From Chryseobacterium sp. 52 (lineage in GTDB: Bacteria > Bacteroidota > Bacteroidia > Flavobacteriales > Weeksellaceae): DNA of 64,000 nucleotides. Below, piece by piece: positions 1 to 7,635 of the stretch. How positions within the stretch are numbered: position 1 is the stretch's first letter; each line of letters begins with the position of its first letter. Both the position numbers and the translations under genes were made by a program. Below the pieces are notes generated by a model. It was given only the letters and a program-made list of their open reading frames with translations. It did no database searches and was not told the origin of the DNA. Location: positions 3,142,001 to 3,206,000 of the forward strand of contig NZ_PEEX01000001.1 in NCBI RefSeq assembly GCF_002754245.1. The letters are read 5' to 3'.

Positions 1-197
1 ACCATTCCGAAACGGATTATAATATTGTAGATATGGAAGCCTATCCGCTCGCTTTGATCGCAAAGAAAGAAAATATTCCTTTTCTGTGTCTGAAGTATAT
101 TTCCGATGATGCAGGGAGCGATGCCGCTGAAGATTGGGCTGTTCAGGTACACCTGGCTTCTGAAGCCTTTAAAAAACTGCTTTTTACTGAAGATTAA
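1..197 (+). CDS. Nucleoside phosphorylase-superfamily protein (nucleosidase), C-terminal part
   Basis: The gene enters the window from the left; about 65 residues are visible, read from base 3 to the TAA at 195-197. The fragment carries VDMEAYPLA, which matches the purine-binding (V)xMExxA motif of MTA/SAH nucleosidases and related phosphorylases, followed by IPFLCLKYISDDAG, which matches the conserved IRxISD strand with the catalytic Asp. By family knowledge these enzymes cleave the N-glycosidic bond of purine nucleosides, and adenosine-type substrates are usual. The substrate cannot be told from the tail alone. Confidence 0.75.
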   Translation, partial: HSETDYNIVDMEAYPLALIAKKENIPFLCLKYISDDAGSDAAEDWAVQVHLASEAFKKLLFTED

Positions 198-258
198 CCT
201 TGTATCTATCAAAGAGATTAATGAGATTTCCTGTTAATCAATTACACAAAGAAATAAA

Positions 259-828
259 ATGAGTGAAATATTAAAGCAGCAGCTCTTAAAAATCATAGAT
301 ATTTCTGATCAGGAGTTTGATTATATCCTGAGCCATTTTACCTATCAGAAATTTAAAAAACACCAGTTCCTCGTTCAGGAGGGACATCAGGTGATATATG
401 ATTATTTCATTTTGTCAGGCTGTGTAAAATCTTATTATACAGATACAAACGGCAAAGTGCATATCATTCTTTTTGGAGCAAAAGACTGGTGGATTACTGA
501 TTATGAAGCCTACTACTATCAGAAAACAGCATCATTAAATATTGACTGTGTAGAAGACACGGAAGTCTTACTTTTAAGTAGTGAAAACCGTGAAAAACTT
601 TGCCGTGAACTTCATAAGGTTGAGCATTTTTTCAGAAAAAAAACCAACCGCAGAAATGTGGCATTGCAAAACAGAATTCTTACTTTGCTGAGCAGCAGTG
701 TAAAAGAGAGGTATGAAAAGTTTCTTTCGGATTATCCTGATCTTGTTCAAAAATTACCCAAACATATCCTGGCTTCCTATTTAGGCGTTTCCAGAGAGAC
801 GCTCAGCAGGTTATATACTGCAAAATAG
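259..828 (+). CDS. Crp/Fnr-family transcriptional regulator
   Basis: A 189-residue protein with an N-terminal cyclic-nucleotide-binding-like beta-barrel (about residues 20-115, with the GHQ..YDYFILSGCVKSYY pattern) and a C-terminal winged helix. The recognition helix is ILASYLGVSRETLSRL near residue 170. This is the short Crp/Fnr type common in Flavobacteriia, which usually lacks a proven ligand. No cysteine cluster for an Fe-S centre is visible, so it is not a classical Fnr. It stands alone, 95 bp before a YceI gene. A Crp-site-like palindrome lies directly after its stop and could be a target or part of a terminator. A paralogue lies at 3190-3759. Confidence 0.85.
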   Translation: MSEILKQQLLKIIDISDQEFDYILSHFTYQKFKKHQFLVQEGHQVIYDYFILSGCVKSYYTDTNGKVHIILFGAKDWWITDYEAYYYQKTASLNIDCVEDTEVLLLSSENREKLCRELHKVEHFFRKKTNRRNVALQNRILTLLSSSVKERYEKFLSDYPDLVQKLPKHILASYLGVSRETLSRLYTAK

Positions 829-829
829 T

Positions 830-868
830 GTGATCCAGATCACCAGTTAAATGTGATCTGGGTCCTTT
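830..868 (+). terminator. Terminator-like hairpin with Crp-site-like palindrome
   Basis: GATCCAGATCAC at 832-843 pairs with GTGATCTGGGTC at 853-864 to give a 12-bp stem (one G-U pair) and a 9-nt loop, followed by CTTTT. The left arm, GTGATCCAGATCAC (830-843), is itself a perfect palindrome resembling the Crp consensus TGTGA-N6-TCACA. It therefore may end the regulator transcript, serve as an operator for the YceI gene at 924, or both. Confidence 0.5.
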
Positions 869-923
869 TAAACCGCTTATCAAATCAGGAATTTTGTCAT
901 AGAAACTTTAATACATAAAGACA

Positions 924-1445
924 ATGACAAAATTTAGCATTCAGCCTGAAAGCAGTACCGTGAACTGGACCGGCAAAAAGATCTTAGGATTACACACAGG
1001 AACAATCAATATTCAAAGCGGTTATATAAGCTTTGAACAGGAGAACCTTACCGGTGGAGAAGTTGTGATCGACATGACCAGTATTATCATTACGGATATT
1101 AAAGATCCTAAAATGCGTAAAGATTTTCTGGACCATTTAAACAATGATGATTTCTTTTCTGTAGATCATTTTAAAACGTCGAAACTGACGATCAGCAACG
1201 CTGAAAAAATAGACAACCGATATAGGATTGATGGTCATTTAACCATAAAAGACTTGACGAATCCTGTAAGCTTTACAGCTTCCGTCGAAATATTCACTGA
1301 TTTTCTGCATATTCTTGGAGAAATAGTGATAGACCGTACCCTTTATCACATGAAATACGGTTCAGGAAAATTCCTTTCCAATTTAGGAGATCAGTTGATT
1401 CACGATGAATTTATACTTCAGTTTAAATTGATCGGACAAAAATAA
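924..1445 (+). CDS. YceI-family protein
   Basis: A 173-residue protein with the YceI lipocalin-like barrel. Hallmarks are the start FSIQPESSTVNWTGKK, the stretch GGEVVIDMTSI near residue 46, the block DHLNNDDFFSVDHFKTSKLTI near residue 70, and the IDGHLTIKDLTNPVSF strand near residue 113. YceI proteins bind amphiphilic molecules such as isoprenoid quinones. Unlike many members it has no obvious signal peptide, so it is probably cytoplasmic. The ATG at 924 lies 6 bp before the flavin oxidoreductase in the coupled layout 924-2527, suggesting co-transcription. Confidence 0.85.
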   Translation: MTKFSIQPESSTVNWTGKKILGLHTGTINIQSGYISFEQENLTGGEVVIDMTSIIITDIKDPKMRKDFLDHLNNDDFFSVDHFKTSKLTISNAEKIDNRYRIDGHLTIKDLTNPVSFTASVEIFTDFLHILGEIVIDRTLYHMKYGSGKFLSNLGDQLIHDEFILQFKLIGQK

Positions 1446-1450
1446 GGGTC

Positions 1451-2527
1451 ATGAATTGGAAAGACACAAAATTCACAAAAGCTTTCGGTACCGAATTTCC
1501 CATTATTCAGGGACCATTTGGCGGAAAACTTTCTTCGGTGGAACTTACTGCACTTGTTTCTAATGCAGGAGGTCTGGGTTCTTACGGATTTCAGCCTTTT
1601 ACAGGCACAGAAATGATTGATATTTCAAGAAAGATCAGGATGCAGACGGAAAGACCTTTCAATCTTAATCTATGGGTGAAAGACAGAGATGACGACATTG
1701 ATCTGTTTCAGGAAGAAGACTTTCAGAAAGTGATTCAGATTTTTAAACCTTATTTTGAAGAAGTCGGGGCAGAAGCACCTTCATTTCCTCTGTCACTGAA
1801 TCCCGGTTTTGAAGAACAGATAGAAGCCATATTTGACATAAAACCTTCTGTTTTCAGTTTTGTTTACGGTATTCCATCTGAAGATATCCTTGAGAAATGC
1901 AGACAACTCGGTATTAAAACCATTGGAACAGCAACCACATTAGATGAGGCCATTGCCATAGAAAAAGCCGGGGTGGATACCGTTGTAGCCTCCGGTTCAG
2001 ATGCGGGTGGTCATAGAGTTGCATTTTTAGAGAAAGCTGAAGAATCTCTTGTCGGAACTTTCTCGCTGATTCCCCAGATTGTGGATCATGTAAGAATTCC
2101 TGTGATTGCCGCCGGAGGAATTGCTGATGCAAGAGGAGTAAAGGCAGCTTTCAGTTTGGGAGCCGATGCTGTACAGATTGGAACAGCTTTTTTAGCTACA
2201 CAACAGTCAGGAACCAGCAATATTCATCGTGAAATATTATTTTCCAAAGAAGCACAATATACTACGCTGACTAAAGTATTTACAGGACGACTTTCGAGAG
2301 GAATAAAAAATCGGTTGACAGAAGAGCTAAAAGTATGGCAGAATTCTTTAGCACCATACCCAATTCAAGGGAAAATTACAGGCCGGTTGGGTGCTTATCC
2401 CGCAAATACAGAAACTCATCCTGAATTTAAATCCTTTTGGAGCGGACAGGCTGCCCCTTTGTTGAAGCATCATGATGCACAGGTTTATATTGAATCTCTG
2501 ATTAACCAGCTTAATGAAATTATGTAA
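1451..2527 (+). CDS. NAD(P)H-dependent flavin oxidoreductase / nitronate monooxygenase
   Basis: A 358-residue TIM-barrel FMN protein of the nitronate monooxygenase (2-nitropropane dioxygenase-like) family. The start FPIIQGPFGG and SNAGGLGSYG near residue 38 are the N-terminal FMN-binding motifs. ASGSDAGGHRVAF near residue 180 has the family's GGH, which contacts substrate, and IPVIAAGGIADARGVKAAFSLGADAVQIGTAFL near residue 216 forms the phosphate-binding loop. It is likely to oxidise alkyl nitronates, although many homologues act as quinone or enoyl reductases. It starts 5 bp after the YceI stop, so the two genes probably form an operon. Confidence 0.9.
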   Translation: MNWKDTKFTKAFGTEFPIIQGPFGGKLSSVELTALVSNAGGLGSYGFQPFTGTEMIDISRKIRMQTERPFNLNLWVKDRDDDIDLFQEEDFQKVIQIFKPYFEEVGAEAPSFPLSLNPGFEEQIEAIFDIKPSVFSFVYGIPSEDILEKCRQLGIKTIGTATTLDEAIAIEKAGVDTVVASGSDAGGHRVAFLEKAEESLVGTFSLIPQIVDHVRIPVIAAGGIADARGVKAAFSLGADAVQIGTAFLATQQSGTSNIHREILFSKEAQYTTLTKVFTGRLSRGIKNRLTEELKVWQNSLAPYPIQGKITGRLGAYPANTETHPEFKSFWSGQAAPLLKHHDAQVYIESLINQLNEIM

Positions 2528-2655
2528 ATCATTGAATACTGATGATGACAGAAAAAGGTTCTTTCCCGAAGATTTTAATAAGAGAAATCCTATGCTGAAA
2601 CAGTGAATATTCCTGAATTATCCGTATTTTTACTTCATTAATCAATCTCAAAATC

Positions 2656-3177
2656 ATGACAGCAATTATGATCACAAAAGCTTCAGCAGACGACCTGGAA
2701 ATTATACAGGATGTGGGGAAGCAGACATTTTCTGAAACCTTTGCAGAAAGTAATTCGGAGGAGGCAATGAAAAAGTATCTTGAAGAAAGCTTCAGTACAG
2801 AGAAAGTGAGATCAGAATTGAATCATCCGGATTCTTATTTCTTTATTGCGTGGGAAGAAGATATTCCTGTTGGTTATCTGAAATTAAATACAGGTTCAGC
2901 TCAAACTGAAATGCAGGATGAAGTTTCCATAGAAATAGAGCGTATTTATGTCAAAAAGAGTCATCATGGCCAGAAAGTAGGCCAAATTCTGTACGATAAA
3001 GCATTAGAAACGGCTCTGAATCTAAACAAAAGCTATCTCTGGCTGGGAGTCTGGGAACAGAATCTCAGGGCAGTTAATTTTTATAAGAAAAACGGGTTTG
3101 AAGAGTTTGGCAGCCATACATTCAGGCTGGGAGATGATGAGCAGACCGATCTGATGATGAAGAAAGTCTTAAATTAA
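2656..3177 (+). CDS. GNAT-family N-acetyltransferase
   Basis: A 173-residue acetyltransferase. The acetyl-CoA site is visible as IERIYVKKSHHGQKVGQILYDKAL (about residues 96-118), with the Q/RxxGxG/A-type loop read as HGQKVGQ, and a C-terminal NFYKKNGFEEFGSHTF segment typical of the RimI/PaiA-like subgroup. The substrate is unknown. A second ATG at 2668 is an alternative start. It lies 12 bp before a Crp-type regulator and the two probably share a transcript. Confidence 0.85.
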   Translation: MTAIMITKASADDLEIIQDVGKQTFSETFAESNSEEAMKKYLEESFSTEKVRSELNHPDSYFFIAWEEDIPVGYLKLNTGSAQTEMQDEVSIEIERIYVKKSHHGQKVGQILYDKALETALNLNKSYLWLGVWEQNLRAVNFYKKNGFEEFGSHTFRLGDDEQTDLMMKKVLN

Positions 3178-3189
3178 TCAGAATCCACT

Positions 3190-3759
3190 TTGAAAGAATT
3201 TTTAGAACAAATCAGTACCTATTATCCACTGTCGGAGGAAACCGTTGATGCACTCGTGAATGTATGTACAGAAGAAAAATATCATAAAAATGATCTTCTT
3301 CAGGAGGCAGGAGCGGCAGCCAGATATTATTATTTTATACAATCCGGACTGATAGGCTACTATACTTTAGATGAAAAAGGAGATTCCGTATACAAAATTT
3401 TCTTTGAAGAAAAGACTTTTGTAGCTTCTACTGCAGCGATTATCAAAGATAAACCCAGTGATTTTAATATTATTGCTTTAGAAGACTGTTCGGTTATAAA
3501 ATATCCGGTGAAGGCCTTCAGAGAGATGATCGGCAAATATCATGACCTGGCTTTATTCCATATTCATTATTTAGAGAAAAACTGGGTGGTAAAAAAAGAA
3601 CCCCTGGAGATTTCTCTAAAACATGAGACCGCCAGGCAGCGCTACCTTCAGCTGTTGGAAAATAAACCACTTCATGATCGCCTGAAACAGCATCATATTG
3701 CCTCTTATCTGGGCATTACTCCAACACAATTAAGCCGTATAAAAAAGGATATAAATTAA
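3190..3759 (+). CDS. Crp/Fnr-family transcriptional regulator (TTG start)
   Basis: A 189-residue protein with a cyclic-nucleotide-binding-like barrel in the first 115 residues (GAAARYYYFIQSGLIGYY) and a C-terminal helix-turn-helix IASYLGITPTQLSRIKK. It is the same length as the regulator at 259-828 and similar in layout, so the two are probably paralogues. The most suitable start is a TTG at 3190; no ATG near it preserves the family N-terminus. It follows the acetyltransferase by 12 bp, suggesting an operon of enzyme and regulator. A clear terminator follows. Confidence 0.82.
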   Translation: MKEFLEQISTYYPLSEETVDALVNVCTEEKYHKNDLLQEAGAAARYYYFIQSGLIGYYTLDEKGDSVYKIFFEEKTFVASTAAIIKDKPSDFNIIALEDCSVIKYPVKAFREMIGKYHDLALFHIHYLEKNWVVKKEPLEISLKHETARQRYLQLLENKPLHDRLKQHHIASYLGITPTQLSRIKKDIN

Positions 3760-3762
3760 CAA

Positions 3763-3790
3763 AAGCCTCAACATATGTTGAGGCTTTTTT
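3763..3790 (+). terminator. Rho-independent terminator
   Basis: AAGCCTCAACA and TGTTGAGGCTT form an 11-bp stem around a short AT-rich loop, followed by TTTTTT. It ends the acetyltransferase/Crp transcript. The following 260 bp up to the esterase start hold no gene I can support. Confidence 0.85.
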
Positions 3791-4050
3791 ACGGGATCAG
3801 CTCCATCTTTGCCATGTAATAAAATAACAATAGCACGGATACATAAGACTGTTAAAATGTACTATTAAAAAAGAGAAAAACAAGAAAGCTTCATCAAATC
3901 AATATGCTAATTGATTTCTTCTTATTTCCCTCAAATACTACGTCTTGATAATAATTCTTTACGTCAAAAAAGAAAGTGAAAATATTATTGTCTAATGAAA
4001 CAGCTTAAATGTATCCACGGACTATGAATTGTAAATTAAATAAGTATCTC

Positions 4051-4860
4051 ATGAAAAATTTAGTAGGCATTGTATGTGTATTGACGGTATCTGCACCGCT
4101 TTCAGCACAAAAAGTCATTCACAAAGAAATCTTCAGTGCAAAAATGAACAAGAATATTAAAACCATCATTATCACTCCGGATGCAGAGCAGGGAACTGCA
4201 TACCCATCGGTTTATATTCTTCACGGTTACAGCGGAAATCCGGACAGAACCATTAAACAGGATATTCCCGATTTGGCGCAGAAAGCTCAGAAATACAAGA
4301 CAATTTATGTACTTCCGGATGGAAATTTCAATTCATGGTATGTGGATAGCCCTTTGGTGAAAGATTCACAATACCAGACTTTTATCGGGCAGGAACTTGT
4401 AGATTATGTCAACAAAAATTATCCGGTGAAAACAGATAAAAAATTCCGTGGTATTTTGGGATGGAGTATGGGAGGATATGGAGCCGTAAACATTGGAACC
4501 ATTTATAATAAAACATTTGGTATTGTGGGCAGCTCTTGTGGCGCTTTAGACTTTACATCATTCGGGGAAGGTTATACTAAATATCAGGTGGCTAATGTAT
4601 TGGGATCTCTGAACACCTTAAACAAAAATTTTCTGACCGACACTAAAACAAATTTGATGTCTACAGCAGATCAACAGTATATTTTTGACTGCGGTACAGA
4701 AGATACCCAGATGATTGGAATGAACAGGAACTTTCACAGGAAACTCACAGAACTTAAGATTCCGCATCTTTATATTGAGTCATTAGGGGCTCATGATACG
4801 AAATACTGGAGCAGGTCATTATCTGAGCAACTAGCTTTATTTGATAAGTTTTTCAGATAG
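4051..4860 (+). CDS. Secreted alpha/beta-hydrolase of the esterase D type
   Basis: I place the start at the ATG at 4051, because it gives a clean Sec signal peptide (MKNLVGIVCVLTVSAPLSAQ); the reading frame is open back to 4009. The mature protein has the alpha/beta-hydrolase pattern: YPSVYILHGYSG oxyanion region, the nucleophile elbow GWSMGGYGA, an Asp in IFDCGTEDTQM, and a C-terminal His in LGAHDTKYW. It resembles S-formylglutathione hydrolase/esterase D and mycolyltransferase-like secreted esterases. Ferri-siderophore esterases (Fes, IroE) also belong to this fold, but nothing here shows such a role. Location is probably periplasm or cell surface. Confidence 0.85.
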   Translation: MKNLVGIVCVLTVSAPLSAQKVIHKEIFSAKMNKNIKTIIITPDAEQGTAYPSVYILHGYSGNPDRTIKQDIPDLAQKAQKYKTIYVLPDGNFNSWYVDSPLVKDSQYQTFIGQELVDYVNKNYPVKTDKKFRGILGWSMGGYGAVNIGTIYNKTFGIVGSSCGALDFTSFGEGYTKYQVANVLGSLNTLNKNFLTDTKTNLMSTADQQYIFDCGTEDTQMIGMNRNFHRKLTELKIPHLYIESLGAHDTKYWSRSLSEQLALFDKFFR

Positions 4861-4988
4861 TAAAATTTACTTTTAATAAATGTCTTTAAAGTGCTTAAAT
4901 ATAGATATTTAATATTGTTTATTTAAAGTTATAATAAGCTTGTTTTTTACTCTCGTAATTGATATTTTTTCTTTGATTACTTCAAAAT

Positions 4989-5027
4989 TCCTCCCTGTAT
5001 TTCTGATACTATTGGGGGATTTTTTTG
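4989..5027 (+). terminator. Possible terminator after the esterase gene
   Basis: An imperfect two-part stem is visible: TCCC with GGGGGA outside, GTAT with ATAC inside. A run of seven T follows at about 5020-5026. It lies 130 bp after the esterase stop, before the convergent hydrolase gene. The pairing is weak. Confidence 0.35.
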
Positions 5028-5057
5028 TTTATCTTGGTGCTGAAGTTTTTTCTTTTT

Positions 5058-6077
5058 TTAATTATTTTTCGGGTAAATTGTATTTCCATTGAGCCAATCT
5101 ATTGCAAACTGATGAACTTCATCAATTCTGTCAACGTTCACTATTTTTCCATCTTTAGTTTCTTCTTCCTGAAAATAATGGTTGCTATTGGGATAAACTT
5201 TATAAGTTAAATTCTTTTTGCCTTGTCTTATAAATTCAAGTTTTGCATAGTCCATTCCTATAATCGTTTGGTTATTGTCTTTTCCTCCTGCAATGTATAG
5301 GATAGGAATATTTAGTTTCAGCATGTTTTCCAGTGGAGTGGTTTTAGTAAAACTGCTCCATTTCAAATACGTTTCTCCGTACCAGGTTTTCTTTGTGGAT
5401 AAAGGATCTGCATATATCTTTTCATACTCATTATATAGAGAATCAATAATTTTTTGACCTTCCATAGGCGAAATTCTATTTTGTTCTACATCTAATCTTG
5501 TATTAATTAAAAAATCATAGAAATGATTTAAGGCATTTCCAACAATACAAACAACGTTAGTGACTTTTTTATTGAGAACAGCCACTCTGGGCGCGACTTG
5601 TGAACCTTCAGAGTATCCCATGACCACAATCTTCTTTTTATTCACGGGAATCTTTTTGATTAAAAAGTTAATGGCTTTAGAAGCGGTTTCTGCTCTCCAA
5701 TCCAGGCTATACAAAGCAGTATAGCTTTCATTCGTTGGATAAAAACGTTTTCCCGAAGCATTGGTCTGCAGAGAATCTTTAAATGGAGTGCTGGGTTTAC
5801 TAATTAAAACAATATGATAATCCTTAGAATATTTTTTAAGATCAATGGGTACAGAGGTAGAATATTTTCCGGATTTCGCTTTAAAATAAATAGGGAAATT
5901 TCCTGACCCATCCAGATATACCAGTAATGGTTTTGTTGCAGTACTATCTGAAGTTATTAAATGTATTTGAAATGATTTAAGCTTAGAATCATTAAGCGTA
6001 TAGTGCTTGAAGAGTTCTGTCTGCGAAAATGCAGGACCGCTCAGGATAATACTCAGTAATAGATAGATGTATTTCAT
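5058..6077 (-). CDS. Secreted alpha/beta-hydrolase family protein
   Basis: About 339 residues from the ATG at 6077, which starts the signal peptide MKYIYLLLSIILSGPAFSQ; an upstream ATG at 6101 would only add eight residues. The region LLVYLDGSGNFP is the oxyanion-type strand, GYSEGSQVAPRVA near residue 160 is the nucleophile elbow, ILYIAGGKDNNQ carries the likely acid, and PNSNHYFQEEE the likely His. The substrate is unknown. It is convergent with the esterase at 4051-4860. Confidence 0.8.
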   Translation of the reverse strand: MKYIYLLLSIILSGPAFSQTELFKHYTLNDSKLKSFQIHLITSDSTATKPLLVYLDGSGNFPIYFKAKSGKYSTSVPIDLKKYSKDYHIVLISKPSTPFKDSLQTNASGKRFYPTNESYTALYSLDWRAETASKAINFLIKKIPVNKKKIVVMGYSEGSQVAPRVAVLNKKVTNVVCIVGNALNHFYDFLINTRLDVEQNRISPMEGQKIIDSLYNEYEKIYADPLSTKKTWYGETYLKWSSFTKTTPLENMLKLNIPILYIAGGKDNNQTIIGMDYAKLEFIRQGKKNLTYKVYPNSNHYFQEEETKDGKIVNVDRIDEVHQFAIDWLNGNTIYPKNN

Positions 6078-6247
6078 AGGGTTATGGAAGTTATTTTTCA
6101 AATTTACTTTTAATTTGGTATAAACCGGATGATTATATATAACCAGTTTGCAAGAAGTATATCCATTTTCAAAATCTTGGTCTGTTACCGTCTTTCAACT
6201 TTAGTACAATTCTATGTAAACTAATTTTCGTTTAAAACCGAGTAATC

Positions 6248-6286
6248 AAAAAAAATCCTTTTTAAGCACTGGTCTTAAAAAGGATT
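6248..6286 (-). terminator. Rho-independent terminator of the oxygenase gene
   Basis: AATCCTTTTTAAG (6254-6266) and CTTAAAAAGGATT (6274-6286) form a perfect 13-bp stem with a 7-nt loop. On the minus strand the stem is followed by a long T run (A run at 6248-6253). It lies 35 bp after the stop of the gene at 6322-7419. Confidence 0.85.
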
Positions 6287-6321
6287 CATTATGAACGAAT
6301 TTCAGATATTACCTGAACACT

Positions 6322-7419
6322 TTAAATATTTTCAAAGTTTTTGCCCAAATGTTCTTCGATGACAAAGAACGGATCTTCTGTAAGCGTGTGGGCTCTCATT
6401 TCCATAAGGCTCACTTTGCTCATCATACGAAGCATAATTCTTCTCTGGCAACTGTGTTCTACACCGTTGATGTTTCTTACTCCGGCACGGAAAGCAGATC
6501 TTCCGTGAGCACACAAATGGTTATTAACCAATATAACATCGCCCGCCTGTGGTGTGAAACCTGAATAGATCAGATCTCTTGCCTCTTCCCAAAATTCATT
6601 CAGATGGTGATAGGCATCATCCGTCTGTTTAATACTTGGGTTGAACAGCTGTTCGGCTGCATCAAATCTCATAAATGGCAGTTCGTAGTTACCATACAAA
6701 ACAGCATCCAGTGCTTCTTCTTCTTCCATACCAGTTGCCAGATTGGCATCTTTCGGGATTTTATACATACGCTCAAAAAGAGGTCTGAAATTTTCTCCGA
6801 TAGACTCGTGAGAACGGATAGAATATAGAGTAGAAGGGACCTGTTCCTCATTACGGATATACATAAAACTTAAAAAGTCTGCCTGATGTTTCAGGAAAGC
6901 ATCTTCCGTATGTACATAAAGATCTGTGGCAGATCCTGATCCGGTCTGAGTTTCCCGCATTTTTTCATCCGGAATAATGGCATGCATCAATCCACCTCCT
7001 TTGCGCTGGGAATAGTATTGTACCGGCTTGGAAGGTAGCGCGCCATGTATCAGTGCACAGGCAAAACCATAGATATCGAATTTTGAATAATCTGCAGACT
7101 GCCAGTTAGCAGGAGTATTCCCGATATTTTCCTGATCAATATCCATTAATCCCTTAAATACCAGTGCTCCGTACTGATTTTTTGAAAAATCGCTCGCAAA
7201 ATCAGCAGCTATATGTAAAATCCTTTCGGGTAAAAAATAAGAAGCCAGCTGATGAACGTGAGTAATAAAATCTCTGCTTTCATAGCTGCCATATTTTCTC
7301 TGAAGATGCACCGCCGCATCTTGTATCATTCTTCTTTCCTGAGGTGTGATCTCAATGACTCTGGGAAGCAGTTTTACCGCAGTAATACTGTCGTTATCTA
7401 AAATTTCTAGCGAATTCAT
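6322..7419 (-). CDS. Fe(II)/2-oxoglutarate oxygenase, probable L-lysine 4-hydroxylase
   Basis: A 365-residue clavaminate synthase-like oxygenase. I use the ATG at 7419 (MNSLEILDND); the open frame further upstream runs through the promoter region. The metal ligands are visible as VHTED (H170, E172) and CAHGRS (H305), the HxE...H triad of this subgroup, with QRRIMLR near residue 326 for 2-oxoglutarate. Characterised members include arginine and asparagine beta-hydroxylases, and a Bacteroidota branch of L-lysine 4-hydroxylases. Because the divergent operon makes a citrate siderophore with a decarboxylase and a lysine-type N-monooxygenase, hydroxylation of lysine before decarboxylation to 3-hydroxycadaverine is the best fit. 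Substrate and position are inference. Its promoter overlaps a Fur-box-like site. Confidence 0.82.
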   Translation of the reverse strand: MNSLEILDNDSITAVKLLPRVIEITPQERRMIQDAAVHLQRKYGSYESRDFITHVHQLASYFLPERILHIAADFASDFSKNQYGALVFKGLMDIDQENIGNTPANWQSADYSKFDIYGFACALIHGALPSKPVQYYSQRKGGGLMHAIIPDEKMRETQTGSGSATDLYVHTEDAFLKHQADFLSFMYIRNEEQVPSTLYSIRSHESIGENFRPLFERMYKIPKDANLATGMEEEEALDAVLYGNYELPFMRFDAAEQLFNPSIKQTDDAYHHLNEFWEEARDLIYSGFTPQAGDVILVNNHLCAHGRSAFRAGVRNINGVEHSCQRRIMLRMMSKVSLMEMRAHTLTEDPFFVIEEHLGKNFENI

Positions 7420-7430
7420 TAAAAAAATAT

Positions 7431-7459
7431 TTGGTGTGTGAATATAATTTTTATATTTG
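7431..7459 (+). promoter_or_regulatory. Promoter of the siderophore operon
   Basis: TTG at 7431-7433, an 18-bp spacer, and TATATTTG at 7452-7459 match the flavobacterial TTG-N17-23-TAnnTTTG promoter. It would give a leader of about 170 nt before the decarboxylase ATG at 7636. A Fur-box-like site lies just downstream. Confidence 0.55.
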
Positions 7460-7464
7460 TTTTT

Positions 7465-7479
7465 AATTATTCTAAATAA
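7465..7479. promoter_or_regulatory. Fur-box-like operator 1
   Basis: AATTATTCTAAATAA is the reverse complement of TTATTTAGAATAATT. The same AGAATAATT/GGAATAATT core recurs at 7496-7509 and twice in front of the IutA-like receptor at 24633. The site covers the predicted transcription start of the operon, as expected for iron-dependent repression. Assignment to Fur rests on the recurrence at iron genes only. Confidence 0.5.
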
Positions 7480-7491
7480 CAATAGACGGTT

Positions 7492-7521
7492 CAAATTTAG
7501 GAATAATTTATCAATCACCAA
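7492..7521 (-). promoter_or_regulatory. Promoter of the oxygenase gene with Fur-box-like site 2
   Basis: On the minus strand TTG (complement of 7519-7521), a 19-bp spacer, and TAAATTTG (complement of 7492-7499) form a TAnnTTTG promoter reading toward the oxygenase at 7419. TTTAGGAATAATTT at 7496-7509, a match to the operator core seen at 7465, lies inside the spacer. This would tie the oxygenase to the same iron control as the operon. Confidence 0.5.
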
Positions 7522-7564
7522 ATAAAAACTTGAAAAAATGTAGAAAATAAAAACTTGACTATCA

Positions 7565-7584
7565 GGCATATATAACTATATGCC
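7565..7584. promoter_or_regulatory. Palindromic operator candidate
   Basis: GGCATATA and TATATGCC form a perfect 8-bp inverted repeat around TAAC, 52 bp before the decarboxylase ATG. No U run follows, so it is more likely a protein site or a 5' leader hairpin than a terminator. The binding protein is unknown. Confidence 0.45.
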
Positions 7585-7635
7585 ATCCAATCACATCCAA
7601 CTTATTGATCTAAAAAATCACCTTACAAATACCAT

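Noticed and set aside
1914..2132. Minus-strand frame inside the nitronate monooxygenase gene
   Set aside because: Shadow of a well-supported gene; no family resemblance.
4051..4860. Esterase as a dedicated ferri-siderophore esterase
   Set aside because: The gene is 1.5 kb away from the siderophore locus, with its own surroundings and no Fur-like site noted; the alpha/beta-hydrolase motifs alone do not support it.
7420..7569. N-terminal extension of the oxygenase by 50 residues
   Set aside because: It would run through both promoters and the Fur-like sites and consists of low-complexity hydrophobic sequence; the ATG at 7419 fits the family length.
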